A DNA stretch of 13,521 nt from Succinatimonas sp. UBA6849. GTDB taxonomy: Bacteria > Pseudomonadota > Gammaproteobacteria > Enterobacterales > Succinivibrionaceae. Within the stretch, counting starts at the first letter, position 1. Every line of letters starts with the position of its first letter. Under the pieces are notes generated by a model, which worked only from the letters and a program-made list of their open reading frames with translations, searched no databases and was not told the DNA's origin. A program made the translations under genes and the position numbers. Shown piece by piece: positions 6,509 through 13,521 of the stretch. The stretch is taken from the NCBI GenBank assembly GCA_002449335.1, contig DKDL01000067.1, forward strand, positions 4,966-18,486, in the 5' to 3' direction.

Positions 6509-7039
6509 ATGGACGATATAGATTTATCTGTATTAGATAATACAACCTTAAGAATCGCAGGAGCCGTCAAAGAATCTATTGTTGACGGTCCTGGTATAAG
6601 GTATGTTATTTTCACTCAGGGATGTCCTTTTCATTGCAAAGGTTGCCATAATGAACAGGCTCAACCATTAAATGGTGGAATGGATGTCTCTTTAAGAGTT
6701 CTTTATGAAGAATTTTGCTCTAACCCTTTAGTTACTGGTGTAACTTTTTCAGGTGGTGAGCCATTCATTCAAGCCAAATCTTTGGCAGTTCTTGCCAATG
6801 TCTTAAGAAAGAAAAACTATTCAATTTGGGCTTATTCTGGTTTTACTTTTGATAAACTAGAGAGTGACCCTATCAGAAGACAGTTACTTGAACTTGTCGA
6901 TGTAGTTGTTGATGGTCCTTTTGTGATGTCTAAAAAGTCATTAGAATTAGATTTTAGAGGATCTTCAAATCAAAGAATTATCAATGTTCAAGAATCATTA
7001 AAACAGCATAAAGTTGTTTTAATGGAAGGATACAAATAA
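6509..7039 (+). CDS. nrdG: Anaerobic ribonucleotide reductase activase, radical SAM
   Basis: NrdG uses a [4Fe-4S] cluster and S-adenosylmethionine to abstract hydrogen from the radical glycine of NrdD. The 176 residues carry VDGPGIR at 25-31, the CxxxCxxC cluster motif as Cys39, Cys43 and Cys46 followed by HNEQ, and SGGEP at 81-85 for SAM binding. The family is usually 150-180 residues. The start lies 6 bp after the small glycyl-radical ORF and has only a poor Shine-Dalgarno, so translation is probably coupled to that ORF. Such coupling would make activase and its target glycine in step. NrdG normally grips the C-terminal loop of NrdD; here that loop is on a separate 52-residue chain. Confidence 0.95.
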   Translation: MDDIDLSVLDNTTLRIAGAVKESIVDGPGIRYVIFTQGCPFHCKGCHNEQAQPLNGGMDVSLRVLYEEFCSNPLVTGVTFSGGEPFIQAKSLAVLANVLRKKNYSIWAYSGFTFDKLESDPIRRQLLELVDVVVDGPFVMSKKSLELDFRGSSNQRIINVQESLKQHKVVLMEGYK

Positions 7040-7045
7040 CTTAAA

Positions 7046-8245
7046 TTGCATAAGACAGTTGTGTGTAGATCCTGTGATTTAGCAGTTTCTATCACTCAAA
7101 TTAAAAAGCATTATGATTGCATCTGCCCTAGATGTGGTCGAAAGTTATTGTCTAATAGTTTTGTAAAAGAAGGCGACGTTGCTATTGTGGCATTTGCCGC
7201 CTTGATCTTTTTATTTATCAGCATTATCGAGCCTTTCATGTCCATATCAGCTATGGGAACAGGGGCAGCGATGTCTTTAAATTCCATTGTTTCTATTCTG
7301 AATAAACAATGGGGTTTGTTACTTTATGTATTTCTGTTTTTTACATTTTTTGCACCAGTATCAGTACTATCAATCATTGTATTTATAGGTGGATTTAGGG
7401 TTAAACCTAATGTCTTTTTAGCAAAGTTCTATCAATTCAATCATGGTATGTGTATGGTAGATGTCTTTGTTTTAGGTATTGTAGTAAGTTTGATTAAGCT
7501 TACAGCTTTAGCTGATGTTACCTTTTATGTTGGTTTTTATACGACTTTTGTCTTTTCTGTTTTAATGATATGGTGTTGCCTTAAATTCAATCCTTCAACA
7601 CTATGGGAAAAAATCAAAGTTCAGTCCAGATTAGATCTTGTAGCTGGAAAATCAGCTATGAGCCAATCATATAAAGTCTGTCATGAGTGTGGTTATGTAT
7701 TTAAAGCAAATCATGATGTTGATCTTTGTCCTAGGTGCCAGAGTAAAGTCTCTTACAGGCGAAAAAACTGTATTTCTAAGAGTTTAGCTTTATTGTTATC
7801 TGCTCTTATTCTTTATTTGCCTTCTAATTTGTATCCTGTGATGTACACAGAATTTATTGGATCAAATACTGGTTCAAATATTATTGAAGGCGTGATTGCA
7901 ATGTGGCAAATGAACTCTTATTTTGTATCATTTGTAATTCTATTAGCCTCAATTTTTATTCCTGCTTTTAAGATTTGTTCAATGCTATTTATCTTATATG
8001 CAACCAAATATTCAAAAATTGTGGTAAATAAGAGAGTAAGCAGGCTATATAGATTTGTTCTTTTTATTGGAAGATGGTCTTTAATTGATGTATACGTAGT
8101 TATCATCATGTCTTCTATTGTCAAAATTGGTAATCTTTTAGATATAGAACCTGGTTTTGCTATCATTTGTTTCTGTAGTGTGGTTATTATTACTGTATTT
8201 TCAGCTGAAGCATTTGATGAAAGACTGATTTGGAATAAGGAATAA
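7046..8245 (+). CDS. pqiA: PqiA-like inner-membrane protein with two zinc ribbons
   Basis: PqiA is the integral inner-membrane partner of the MCE protein PqiB in an envelope-spanning lipid transport system. The 399 residues show the duplicated family plan: a ribbon with Cys7, Cys10, Cys27 and Cys30, a group of hydrophobic segments (about 46-62, 90-117, 135-180), then a second ribbon with Cys212, Cys215, Cys228 and Cys231 (CHECG and CPRC) and another membrane group (about 245-265, 293-318, 333-392). E. coli PqiA is about 417 residues. The start is TTG at 7046. It is the only usual start codon between the nrdG stop and the first cysteine pair, and the next in-frame ATG would delete the whole first ribbon. 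The gene is in the same frame as nrdG, with just TAA-CTT-AAA between, and its GGA-like Shine-Dalgarno lies within nrdG 15 nt away, so re-initiation after nrdG is likely. Confidence 0.88.
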   Translation: MHKTVVCRSCDLAVSITQIKKHYDCICPRCGRKLLSNSFVKEGDVAIVAFAALIFLFISIIEPFMSISAMGTGAAMSLNSIVSILNKQWGLLLYVFLFFTFFAPVSVLSIIVFIGGFRVKPNVFLAKFYQFNHGMCMVDVFVLGIVVSLIKLTALADVTFYVGFYTTFVFSVLMIWCCLKFNPSTLWEKIKVQSRLDLVAGKSAMSQSYKVCHECGYVFKANHDVDLCPRCQSKVSYRRKNCISKSLALLLSALILYLPSNLYPVMYTEFIGSNTGSNIIEGVIAMWQMNSYFVSFVILLASIFIPAFKICSMLFILYATKYSKIVVNKRVSRLYRFVLFIGRWSLIDVYVVIIMSSIVKIGNLLDIEPGFAIICFCSVVIITVFSAEAFDERLIWNKE

Positions 8246-8247
8246 TT

Positions 8248-9810
8248 ATGGATGAGATTAAAACTGCAAAATTAAGGAAACACAAAATCTCGCTATATTG
8301 GTTAGTTCCTATTATTGCTTTAATAATTACTATCCTCCTTGTGTGGGAGAATTCCTTTAATAAAGGACCTTTGGTTTTACTTCACATGGATGATGCTTCA
8401 GGTATTGAAGCTGGTAAAACTGTAGTTAAGTTCAGATCAGTTGATGTAGGTGTTGTTGAATCTGTTTCTTTGTCTAAAGATTTTTCAGGCGCTGTTGCTA
8501 AAATTAGAATGTACAGTGATACTGATGATCTCTTAAATGAGGATTCACTGTTTTGGATTGTAAAACCAAGAATCCAATCTCACAGTATTACAGGTCTAGA
8601 AACCATCCTGTCAGGTTCATATATTCAGATTTATAAAGGTAAGTCTGATAAGTATTCCACTGAATTTGTTTCCTTAAAGGATGTTCCTTTAGGATTAGAC
8701 GAACATGGTATTCCAATTAAACTTTTTGGTCATACTACAGGTGTTATTCCTAATGGTACTCAGATAAACTACAAAGGCTTTAATATTGGTATTGTTGTAA
8801 GTTCTACTTATGATATTGATAAAGATGATGTTATCTATAACGCTCTTATAAAGAAATCTTATTCACAGTTAGTTAATTCAAATTCTGTCTTTTGGGTAGA
8901 TTCAGGAGTCGATTTTAGTCTTACTCCATCAGGTGTTAACTTTAGTGTTCCTAATTTAGAGAACATTATTTCAGGTAGCATCAATGTAAATCAGTTTACA
9001 AGTGAAAAGGGAACTCCTATAAAGCCCAATGATTCTTTTGATGTCTATAAAGATAAAGTTACTGCAAAATATGAGAACTTAAAAGATAATCCTAAGTTTG
9101 TAGTTTTAATTGATAATGATATTAAAAACATCAAAGTTGGAAGTAAGGTTAACTTTAGAGGTTTAGATATAGGTCAGGTAATTAAGATGCCTTGGTATAA
9201 GAATGATGCTGAGGTTTTTGATTATAAAAATAAGATCCCTGCTTTAATTGTTTTAGATACAGATAAAGAAAGCTCTGTAAAAGCTAAAACAGTCTTTTCT
9301 AAAAACTTAAAAAATAATACTCTGTGTGCACAAATTGATAATGCAATCCTTATTGCTCCTGGCAATGTCATCAAATTAACTATCGATCCTCACAATAAGT
9401 GCCACACCAAGAACAACTCCTACAGAGATGTTGCTGTAATTCCTTTAGTTAAAAAGGGTGATATGGTAAGCGAATTACAGTTATTTGCTAAAAAGTTAAA
9501 CTCTCTTGATTTAAATGGTGTTACCAATAACTTAAACTCTGCTCTTTTAAGCTTAGATAAGACCTTAAAATCAGTTAAAGGCGTAACTGACTCTGTTAAC
9601 AAGAATCATACTTTAGAGAATCTAAACAAAGTCTTAGATAGTTATAATCAGAATTCTGAACTGTATAAATCTTTATTGGATGTTTCTAATAAGTTAAATC
9701 AGTCTTTAAATGAGCTAAATCCAACTATTAAGAAGGTCGGGCAGAAGAGTAATTCTTTAGTTTTCTCATCTGATGAAAAAGACATCGAACCTAAGGTATC
9801 TAAGAGGTAA
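8248..9810 (+). CDS. pqiB: PqiB-like MCE-domain envelope transport protein
   Basis: PqiB forms a hexameric tube across the periplasm that is thought to carry lipids between the inner and outer membranes. The 520-residue protein has one N-terminal membrane anchor at about 15-33 and then three MCE domains: about 42-130 (KFRSVDVGVVESV), 158-250 (INYKGFNIGIVVSS) and 284-383 (VNFRGLDIGQVIKM). Each has the typical G-x-x-V-x-(F/Y)-(R/K)-G/S-x-x-(V/I)-G pattern. The region from about 405 to 500 is rich in Leu, Asn and Ser with heptad spacing, fitting the long coiled-coil needle of PqiB. E. coli PqiB is 546 residues. AAGGA lies 7-8 nt before the ATG, and only 2 bp separate it from pqiA. Three MCE domains distinguish it from YebT/LetB (seven) and MlaD (one). 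Confidence 0.93.
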   Translation: MDEIKTAKLRKHKISLYWLVPIIALIITILLVWENSFNKGPLVLLHMDDASGIEAGKTVVKFRSVDVGVVESVSLSKDFSGAVAKIRMYSDTDDLLNEDSLFWIVKPRIQSHSITGLETILSGSYIQIYKGKSDKYSTEFVSLKDVPLGLDEHGIPIKLFGHTTGVIPNGTQINYKGFNIGIVVSSTYDIDKDDVIYNALIKKSYSQLVNSNSVFWVDSGVDFSLTPSGVNFSVPNLENIISGSINVNQFTSEKGTPIKPNDSFDVYKDKVTAKYENLKDNPKFVVLIDNDIKNIKVGSKVNFRGLDIGQVIKMPWYKNDAEVFDYKNKIPALIVLDTDKESSVKAKTVFSKNLKNNTLCAQIDNAILIAPGNVIKLTIDPHNKCHTKNNSYRDVAVIPLVKKGDMVSELQLFAKKLNSLDLNGVTNNLNSALLSLDKTLKSVKGVTDSVNKNHTLENLNKVLDSYNQNSELYKSLLDVSNKLNQSLNELNPTIKKVGQKSNSLVFSSDEKDIEPKVSKR

Positions 9811-9813
9811 AAA

Positions 9814-10347
9814 ATGAGAAGAAGTTGTCTGTTAGTTATTACCTCAGCATTGTTATGTTCAATGCTATGTGCTTGTACAGCCTCTCAGGTAAGTTATGAT
9901 AGGTATTCTTTAACTGAGAATATAAGTTCATCGTCTTTTATTGTTAAAAGAAATCTTAATCTGGAGCTAAATGAAGTTTTAAATGACGGTGGAATTGTGA
10001 TTAAAACTTCTGATGTAAGTTTACAGTCAGCTAATAATCATCGTTGGGCTTCAGATTTAAAAGAACAACTAAGAGTTCTTTTAAATGACACTCTTAATAA
10101 AGAGAATATAAGTAACGATCTTTCATTAAATGTCTACGTAAGCAAGTTCTATGGCACCACAGACGGCCATTGCATAATAGATATGAGTATTGATTCATTT
10201 AGTAATGAAAAAGCTCTGTATTCAAAGAATTACAGCTTTAATAGATTACAAAATAAAGATGGCTACCAGTCTTTAGTTGATACTTTAAAGAGTGGATTTG
10301 AATCATTGAGTGAAGAGATTGCCAATGATTTAAAAGAAATTAATTAA
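9814..10347 (+). CDS. pqiC: PqiC-like outer-membrane lipoprotein
   Basis: PqiC is the outer-membrane lipoprotein that caps the PqiB tube. The 177-residue product begins MRRSCLLVITSALL and has a lipobox LCAC, so Cys21 should be lipidated after signal peptidase II cleavage. The residue after that cysteine is Thr, not Asp, so the protein should go on to the outer membrane. The mature part resembles the ABC-type transport auxiliary fold (YmbA/PqiC, about 187 residues in E. coli) in size and in the internal pattern ADLNVY-like strand (SLNVYVSKFYG near 107-117), but sequence identity is low and the assignment rests partly on its place 3 bp after pqiB. It appears to be the last gene of the nrd-pqi transcript, with a hairpin just beyond its stop. 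Confidence 0.82.
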   Translation: MRRSCLLVITSALLCSMLCACTASQVSYDRYSLTENISSSSFIVKRNLNLELNEVLNDGGIVIKTSDVSLQSANNHRWASDLKEQLRVLLNDTLNKENISNDLSLNVYVSKFYGTTDGHCIIDMSIDSFSNEKALYSKNYSFNRLQNKDGYQSLVDTLKSGFESLSEEIANDLKEIN

Positions 10348-10359
10348 GATTGTAATTTA

Positions 10360-10384
10360 GGTAGTCATAAGAACTATGACTACC
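10360..10384. terminator. Hairpin between convergent pqiC and mnmE
   Basis: GGTAGTCATA and TATGACTACC form a perfect 10-bp stem with an AGAAC loop, 12 bp after the pqiC stop and 21 bp after the mnmE stop on the other strand. The U-tracts are poor on both sides (CTTTG rightwards, TAAATT leftwards), so termination may be partial or factor-assisted, but the position suits both transcripts. Confidence 0.65.
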
Positions 10385-10405
10385 CTTTGAGAATACTTAA
10401 GAAGG

Positions 10406-11779
10406 TTATTTACCAATACAGAAAGTACTGAATATCTTACCTAAGATATCATCAGATGTTACTTTACCTGTGATTTCACCTAAATGATCTTGAGCTTCTT
10501 TAATCTCTTGAGCACATAACACTAAATCACCTGTTTTAATGATTTCAATAGCATTTTTTATATGCTTATATGAGTTTTCTAGCTCTGTCAGATGTCTTCT
10601 TCTGGCAATGAACATTCCTTCAACAGGCATAATCTGCAGCAGATTTGCTAGTTTCTTTTTTAGTTCATCTAAACCATCTTCATTCTTAGTTGATGATGTG
10701 ACCCGATTGAATGATTTAAAAGGTTCTTTTGATAAGAGTTCTTTTACTTCATCACAGGTACCTTTATCAGACTTAGACACTACAACTAAGATCCTGTTTT
10801 CATTAGTTTCAAATTCTTTTACTTTTTGAAGAGTTTCTAACGCATCTGTTGGAATAGTTGAGCCATCTAACATAAAGATCACAAGATCAGCTTTCTTTAA
10901 TTCCTCGATAGCTTTTTTGATACCTATAGCTTCAATTTCATCTGAAGGAGTATCCCTAATACCTGCTGTATCTGTAATGACAACAGGAACACCTTCAATT
11001 TCAATTTGAGCTGTAAGAACATCTCTGGTAGTACCAGGAATATTTGTAACAATAGCTTTATCAGAACCAGCCAGTGCATTTAACAAACTTGATTTACCTG
11101 CATTTGGAGCACCTGCTAAAACAATTCTTGCGCCTTCATTAAGCTTTACGCCTTGATTAGCGATCTTTAAGGTTTTAGCTGCTAATTGCTCGATATCATT
11201 TAATGCAAGATCTGTTTTACCTGATTCGAAGAAATCTTCATGTTCTTCCGGAAAATCTAAGCAAGCCTCAAGTCTTACTCTAAAGTTTGTAATTTGTTCT
11301 GACAGAGAATTTAAATTAGCAGAAAAAGCTCCCTCTAATGAAGCTAAAGCTGCTTTTGCTGCACTTTGAGAGCCTGCTGAAATTAGATCTTCAACTGCCT
11401 CAGCAGCAGTTAAGTCCATCTTATTATTTAAAAATGCTCTTTTAGTGAATTCACCTGGTTCCGCCTGTCTAACACCATCTATACTCAGAACAGCGTTTAA
11501 AACTCTTTGAGGAGCAATATTACCGCCGTGTCCTTGTAATTCGATGACATCTTCGCCAGTGTATGAATTAGGTGAAGCAAAATACAAAAGCACGCCTTCG
11601 TCTATTACTTCATCATTTAATTTAAATTGTTTGAAATAAGCCTGTCGTGCTTTTGGTGTGATATTAGTTAGTGTTTTTGCTACTGTTAAAGCCTGAGGAC
11701 CAGAAACTCTCACAATAGCAATGCCCCCCCTGCCATGAGGGGTAGCGATTGCTGCAATAGTATCTTCGATTGTAGACAT
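10406..11779 (-). CDS. mnmE: tRNA uridine-5-carboxymethylaminomethyl modification GTPase MnmE
   Basis: MnmE works with MnmG to build the cmnm5 group on wobble uridine 34 of certain tRNAs, using a folate one-carbon donor. The 457 residues match the family's usual 450-460. The N-terminal folate-binding domain starts DTIAAIATPHGRGGIAIVR; the helical domain encloses a Ras-like G domain with the P-loop GAPNAGKS at 223-230, GTTRD at 249-253 and DTAG at 270-273. The fourth GTPase motif reads SKSD at 335-338, where NKxD is the norm. The C-terminus ends FCIGK, with the Cys of the CxGK signature at 454. The gene starts 3 bp after yidC stops and has only a weak Shine-Dalgarno, so translational coupling to yidC is likely. 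Confidence 0.97.
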   Translation of the reverse strand: MSTIEDTIAAIATPHGRGGIAIVRVSGPQALTVAKTLTNITPKARQAYFKQFKLNDEVIDEGVLLYFASPNSYTGEDVIELQGHGGNIAPQRVLNAVLSIDGVRQAEPGEFTKRAFLNNKMDLTAAEAVEDLISAGSQSAAKAALASLEGAFSANLNSLSEQITNFRVRLEACLDFPEEHEDFFESGKTDLALNDIEQLAAKTLKIANQGVKLNEGARIVLAGAPNAGKSSLLNALAGSDKAIVTNIPGTTRDVLTAQIEIEGVPVVITDTAGIRDTPSDEIEAIGIKKAIEELKKADLVIFMLDGSTIPTDALETLQKVKEFETNENRILVVVSKSDKGTCDEVKELLSKEPFKSFNRVTSSTKNEDGLDELKKKLANLLQIMPVEGMFIARRRHLTELENSYKHIKNAIEIIKTGDLVLCAQEIKEAQDHLGEITGKVTSDDILGKIFSTFCIGK

Positions 11780-11782
11780 GAA

Positions 11783-13411
11783 TTATTTCTTTGCGACTGG
11801 AGCTTTCTTCAAGCTTAATCCACGCTTCTCTAAAGATCTAAAAATAATGAACTGCTGGAAAATTGTGAAGCTGTTTGAAACTAACCAGTACAGTGTTAAA
11901 CCAGCTGGGAATGTACAGAACATGAATGTAAATACAAAAGGCATTGCCATGAACACTTTCTTCTGGATTGGATCAGTAATAGGTGTAGGTGACATCTTCT
12001 GTAATAAGAACATTGAGATACCGTACAGAATAGGTAAAACGAAGTAAGGATCTTTTACAGACAAGTCAGTGATCCATAAAATGAAGCTAGACTGTCTTAA
12101 TTCTGTAGACTCCATTAAGGTCCAGTATAAAGCAATGAAGATAGGCATCTGAATTAAAAGTGGTAGACAGCCACCTAAAGGATTCACCTTCTCAGCTTTG
12201 TACAGTTTCATGGTTTCAGCACCAATCTTCTGTCTGTCGTCCTTATAACGCTCTTTGATCTCCATTAACTTAGGCTGTAGCAATCTCATCTTTGCCATTG
12301 AGGTGTACTGAGCCTTTGTTAGAGGGAACATCACGCTTCTTACAATCAGAGTTAGAACGATAATTGAGAAACCCCAGTTACCGATTAAAGAGTGAATGAA
12401 GTTTAGGATCTTAAATAATGGAATTGAGATGAACCATAACCAACCGTAATCAACGGTTAAGTCTAAGTTATTTGCAACAGCTGACATTGCATCCTGGTTC
12501 TTAGGACCAACCCATAGTTTTGCTGATAATGTCTTTTCGCTGTCAGCTTTAACAACAGTGTTTTGAGTTCTAATACCGATGATTGCTGCTGTATTCTTTT
12601 CAGCTGCACCTGAGTAGATAACGTTTGATGAATCGTTATCGCCGTTTACCCAAGCTGAAACGAAGTAGTGCTGAATCATAGCAACCCAGCCAGATTTTGT
12701 TGATACGTTGTATTTATTATCTTCAATAATCTTATCTAAAGTAGCCTTTTCGTATCTGCTGTTGTCTGATGAGTAAGCAGTACCTCTATAAGCACTTGCT
12801 ACCATACCAAAGCTTGAATTGCTCTTTAAGTATGAATCATCTTCAGACTGCTTTAACTGACCATACATGCATAGATTTAAATCTTTATTGCTGTTGTTTA
12901 AGATGTCATATTTAACATTTACAACATATGAATCTCTGTCAACGGTGAAAGTCTTAACGTATGTAACATTGTCTTTTTCATACTTTAAAACTGCTTCTAC
13001 GCTATTTTCGCCGTCTTTGATGGTGTATTCAGTCTTATCTGATACGTATTCAGGTCTTGATAGGTTATCGATACCATCTTTGCCTGCTAAACCACTTTGT
13101 GCTTGGTAGATAAACTGTGGAGTAGTCATTAACAGATGGAATGGATCGTTTTTATCCTGTTCCTGTTTAATCTTAAGTAACTTTGCATCGACAATGTCAC
13201 CACCTTGAAGATTGATGGTGAGCTCAAGGTTGTCACTTACTAGTTTTATAACCTTACCAACAGCAGTATTAGAATTGATTTCCTGAGACTGCTGAATTGC
13301 TGCCTGCTCTAATGCTTTTTGATCATTAGCTTTGTCTGAATTCCAATCCCAGAATAGAAACATAGCTGCGCATAGTAACAGAATAAATATAAGATTTCTT
13401 TGTTGTTCCAT
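11783..13411 (-). CDS. yidC: Membrane protein insertase YidC
   Basis: YidC inserts proteins into the inner membrane, alone or with the Sec translocon. The 542 residues compare with 548 in E. coli. A first membrane segment at about 6-22 (NLIFILLLCAAMFLFW) is followed by the large periplasmic beta-sandwich domain (about 50-320) found in Gram-negative YidC, then the conserved five-helix insertase core. Arg358 in TLIVRSVMFPLT is the conserved groove arginine equivalent to Arg366 of E. coli. The following cytoplasmic coiled hairpin (LQPKLMEIKERYKDD) and the core motif NPLGGCLPLLIQMPIFIALY are intact. The tail is short and Lys-rich (KKAPVAKK). AAGG lies 8 nt before the ATG. The gene sits 20 bp after yidD and 3 bp before mnmE, so the three are probably one transcript. 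Confidence 0.98.
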   Translation of the reverse strand: MEQQRNLIFILLLCAAMFLFWDWNSDKANDQKALEQAAIQQSQEINSNTAVGKVIKLVSDNLELTINLQGGDIVDAKLLKIKQEQDKNDPFHLLMTTPQFIYQAQSGLAGKDGIDNLSRPEYVSDKTEYTIKDGENSVEAVLKYEKDNVTYVKTFTVDRDSYVVNVKYDILNNSNKDLNLCMYGQLKQSEDDSYLKSNSSFGMVASAYRGTAYSSDNSRYEKATLDKIIEDNKYNVSTKSGWVAMIQHYFVSAWVNGDNDSSNVIYSGAAEKNTAAIIGIRTQNTVVKADSEKTLSAKLWVGPKNQDAMSAVANNLDLTVDYGWLWFISIPLFKILNFIHSLIGNWGFSIIVLTLIVRSVMFPLTKAQYTSMAKMRLLQPKLMEIKERYKDDRQKIGAETMKLYKAEKVNPLGGCLPLLIQMPIFIALYWTLMESTELRQSSFILWITDLSVKDPYFVLPILYGISMFLLQKMSPTPITDPIQKKVFMAMPFVFTFMFCTFPAGLTLYWLVSNSFTIFQQFIIFRSLEKRGLSLKKAPVAKK

Positions 13412-13431
13412 TTGGATAACCTTAAAGGCGA

Positions 13432-13521
13432 TTACTTTACTTTTTTAGGTACAGGATCATACCCACCAGGGTTTAAAGGATGACAGCGACAGATCCTTTT
13501 AAAACCAAGATAGATTCCTTT
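13432..13521 (-). CDS. yidD: Membrane protein insertion efficiency factor YidD, C-terminal part
   Basis: Only the last 29 codons lie in the window; the gene continues beyond the right edge. They read GFKRICRCHPLNPGGYDPVP and then a basic tail, matching the conserved YidD end (KRILRCHPFxPGGYDPVP). YidD is a small membrane-associated protein of about 70-100 residues that assists YidC. In gammaproteobacteria the usual order further upstream would be rnpA and rpmH, which cannot be seen here. Confidence 0.93.
   Translation of the reverse strand, partial: KGIYLGFKRICRCHPLNPGGYDPVPKKVK

Noticed and set aside
6421..6615. Minus-strand ORF overlapping the small radical ORF and nrdG
   Set aside because: It is the shadow of two clearly conserved plus-strand coding regions and has no recognisable protein features.
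11778..12047. Plus-strand 89-codon ORF across the yidC 3' end
   Set aside because: It is antisense to the highly conserved YidC core and shows no family signal or ribosome binding site.

Overview
The window looks like chromosome from an AT-rich, anaerobic or facultatively anaerobic gammaproteobacterium. The grounds are an outer-membrane porin, an EF-P of the arginine-modified type next to its rhamnosyltransferase EarP, a PqiABC envelope transport set, an oxygen-sensitive class III ribonucleotide reductase, and the yidD-yidC-mnmE order usual for gammaproteobacteria. The low GC and heavy use of TTA, AGA and TCA codons would suit the Succinivibrionaceae, but that placement is inference from gene content only.

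Layout from left to right. Positions 1-330 hold no gene: an AT-rich tract is followed by a cluster of DnaA-box-like nonamers, which resembles a replication origin. A promoter then serves a porin (600-1691, +). Two hairpin terminators separate it from the convergent efp (1814-2377, -). A leader with a near-perfect 22-bp palindrome and a 14-bp tandem repeat lies between efp and earP (2610-3707, -). Divergent from earP runs a plus-strand block: nrdD main chain (3957-6227), a 52-codon ORF encoding only the glycyl-radical tail (6344-6502), nrdG (6509-7039), pqiA (7046-8245), pqiB (8248-9810) and pqiC (9814-10347). A 10-bp hairpin closes this block against the convergent yidD (partial), yidC and mnmE, which read leftwards from the right edge.

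The main discovery is that the anaerobic ribonucleotide reductase is in two pieces. The 756-residue main chain has the ATP cone, the barrel cysteines and the four-cysteine zinc site, but it stops before the glycyl-radical loop. That loop (RRVTGYLVGTLDRF) sits in a separate small gene with its own Shine-Dalgarno sequence and in another reading frame, 116 bp downstream and just before the activase gene. The end of the main chain looks like a decayed copy of the segment that starts the small protein. An active enzyme would therefore need the two chains to assemble, with NrdG placing the radical on the small one. An RNA hairpin between the two genes could set their ratio.

The remaining genes fit familiar roles: EarP rhamnosylates EF-P to relieve polyproline stalling, PqiABC spans the envelope to move lipids, YidD and YidC serve membrane-protein insertion, and MnmE modifies tRNA wobble uridines. 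The tight spacing from the nrd genes into pqiABC suggests one transcript joining anaerobic dNTP synthesis and envelope maintenance.
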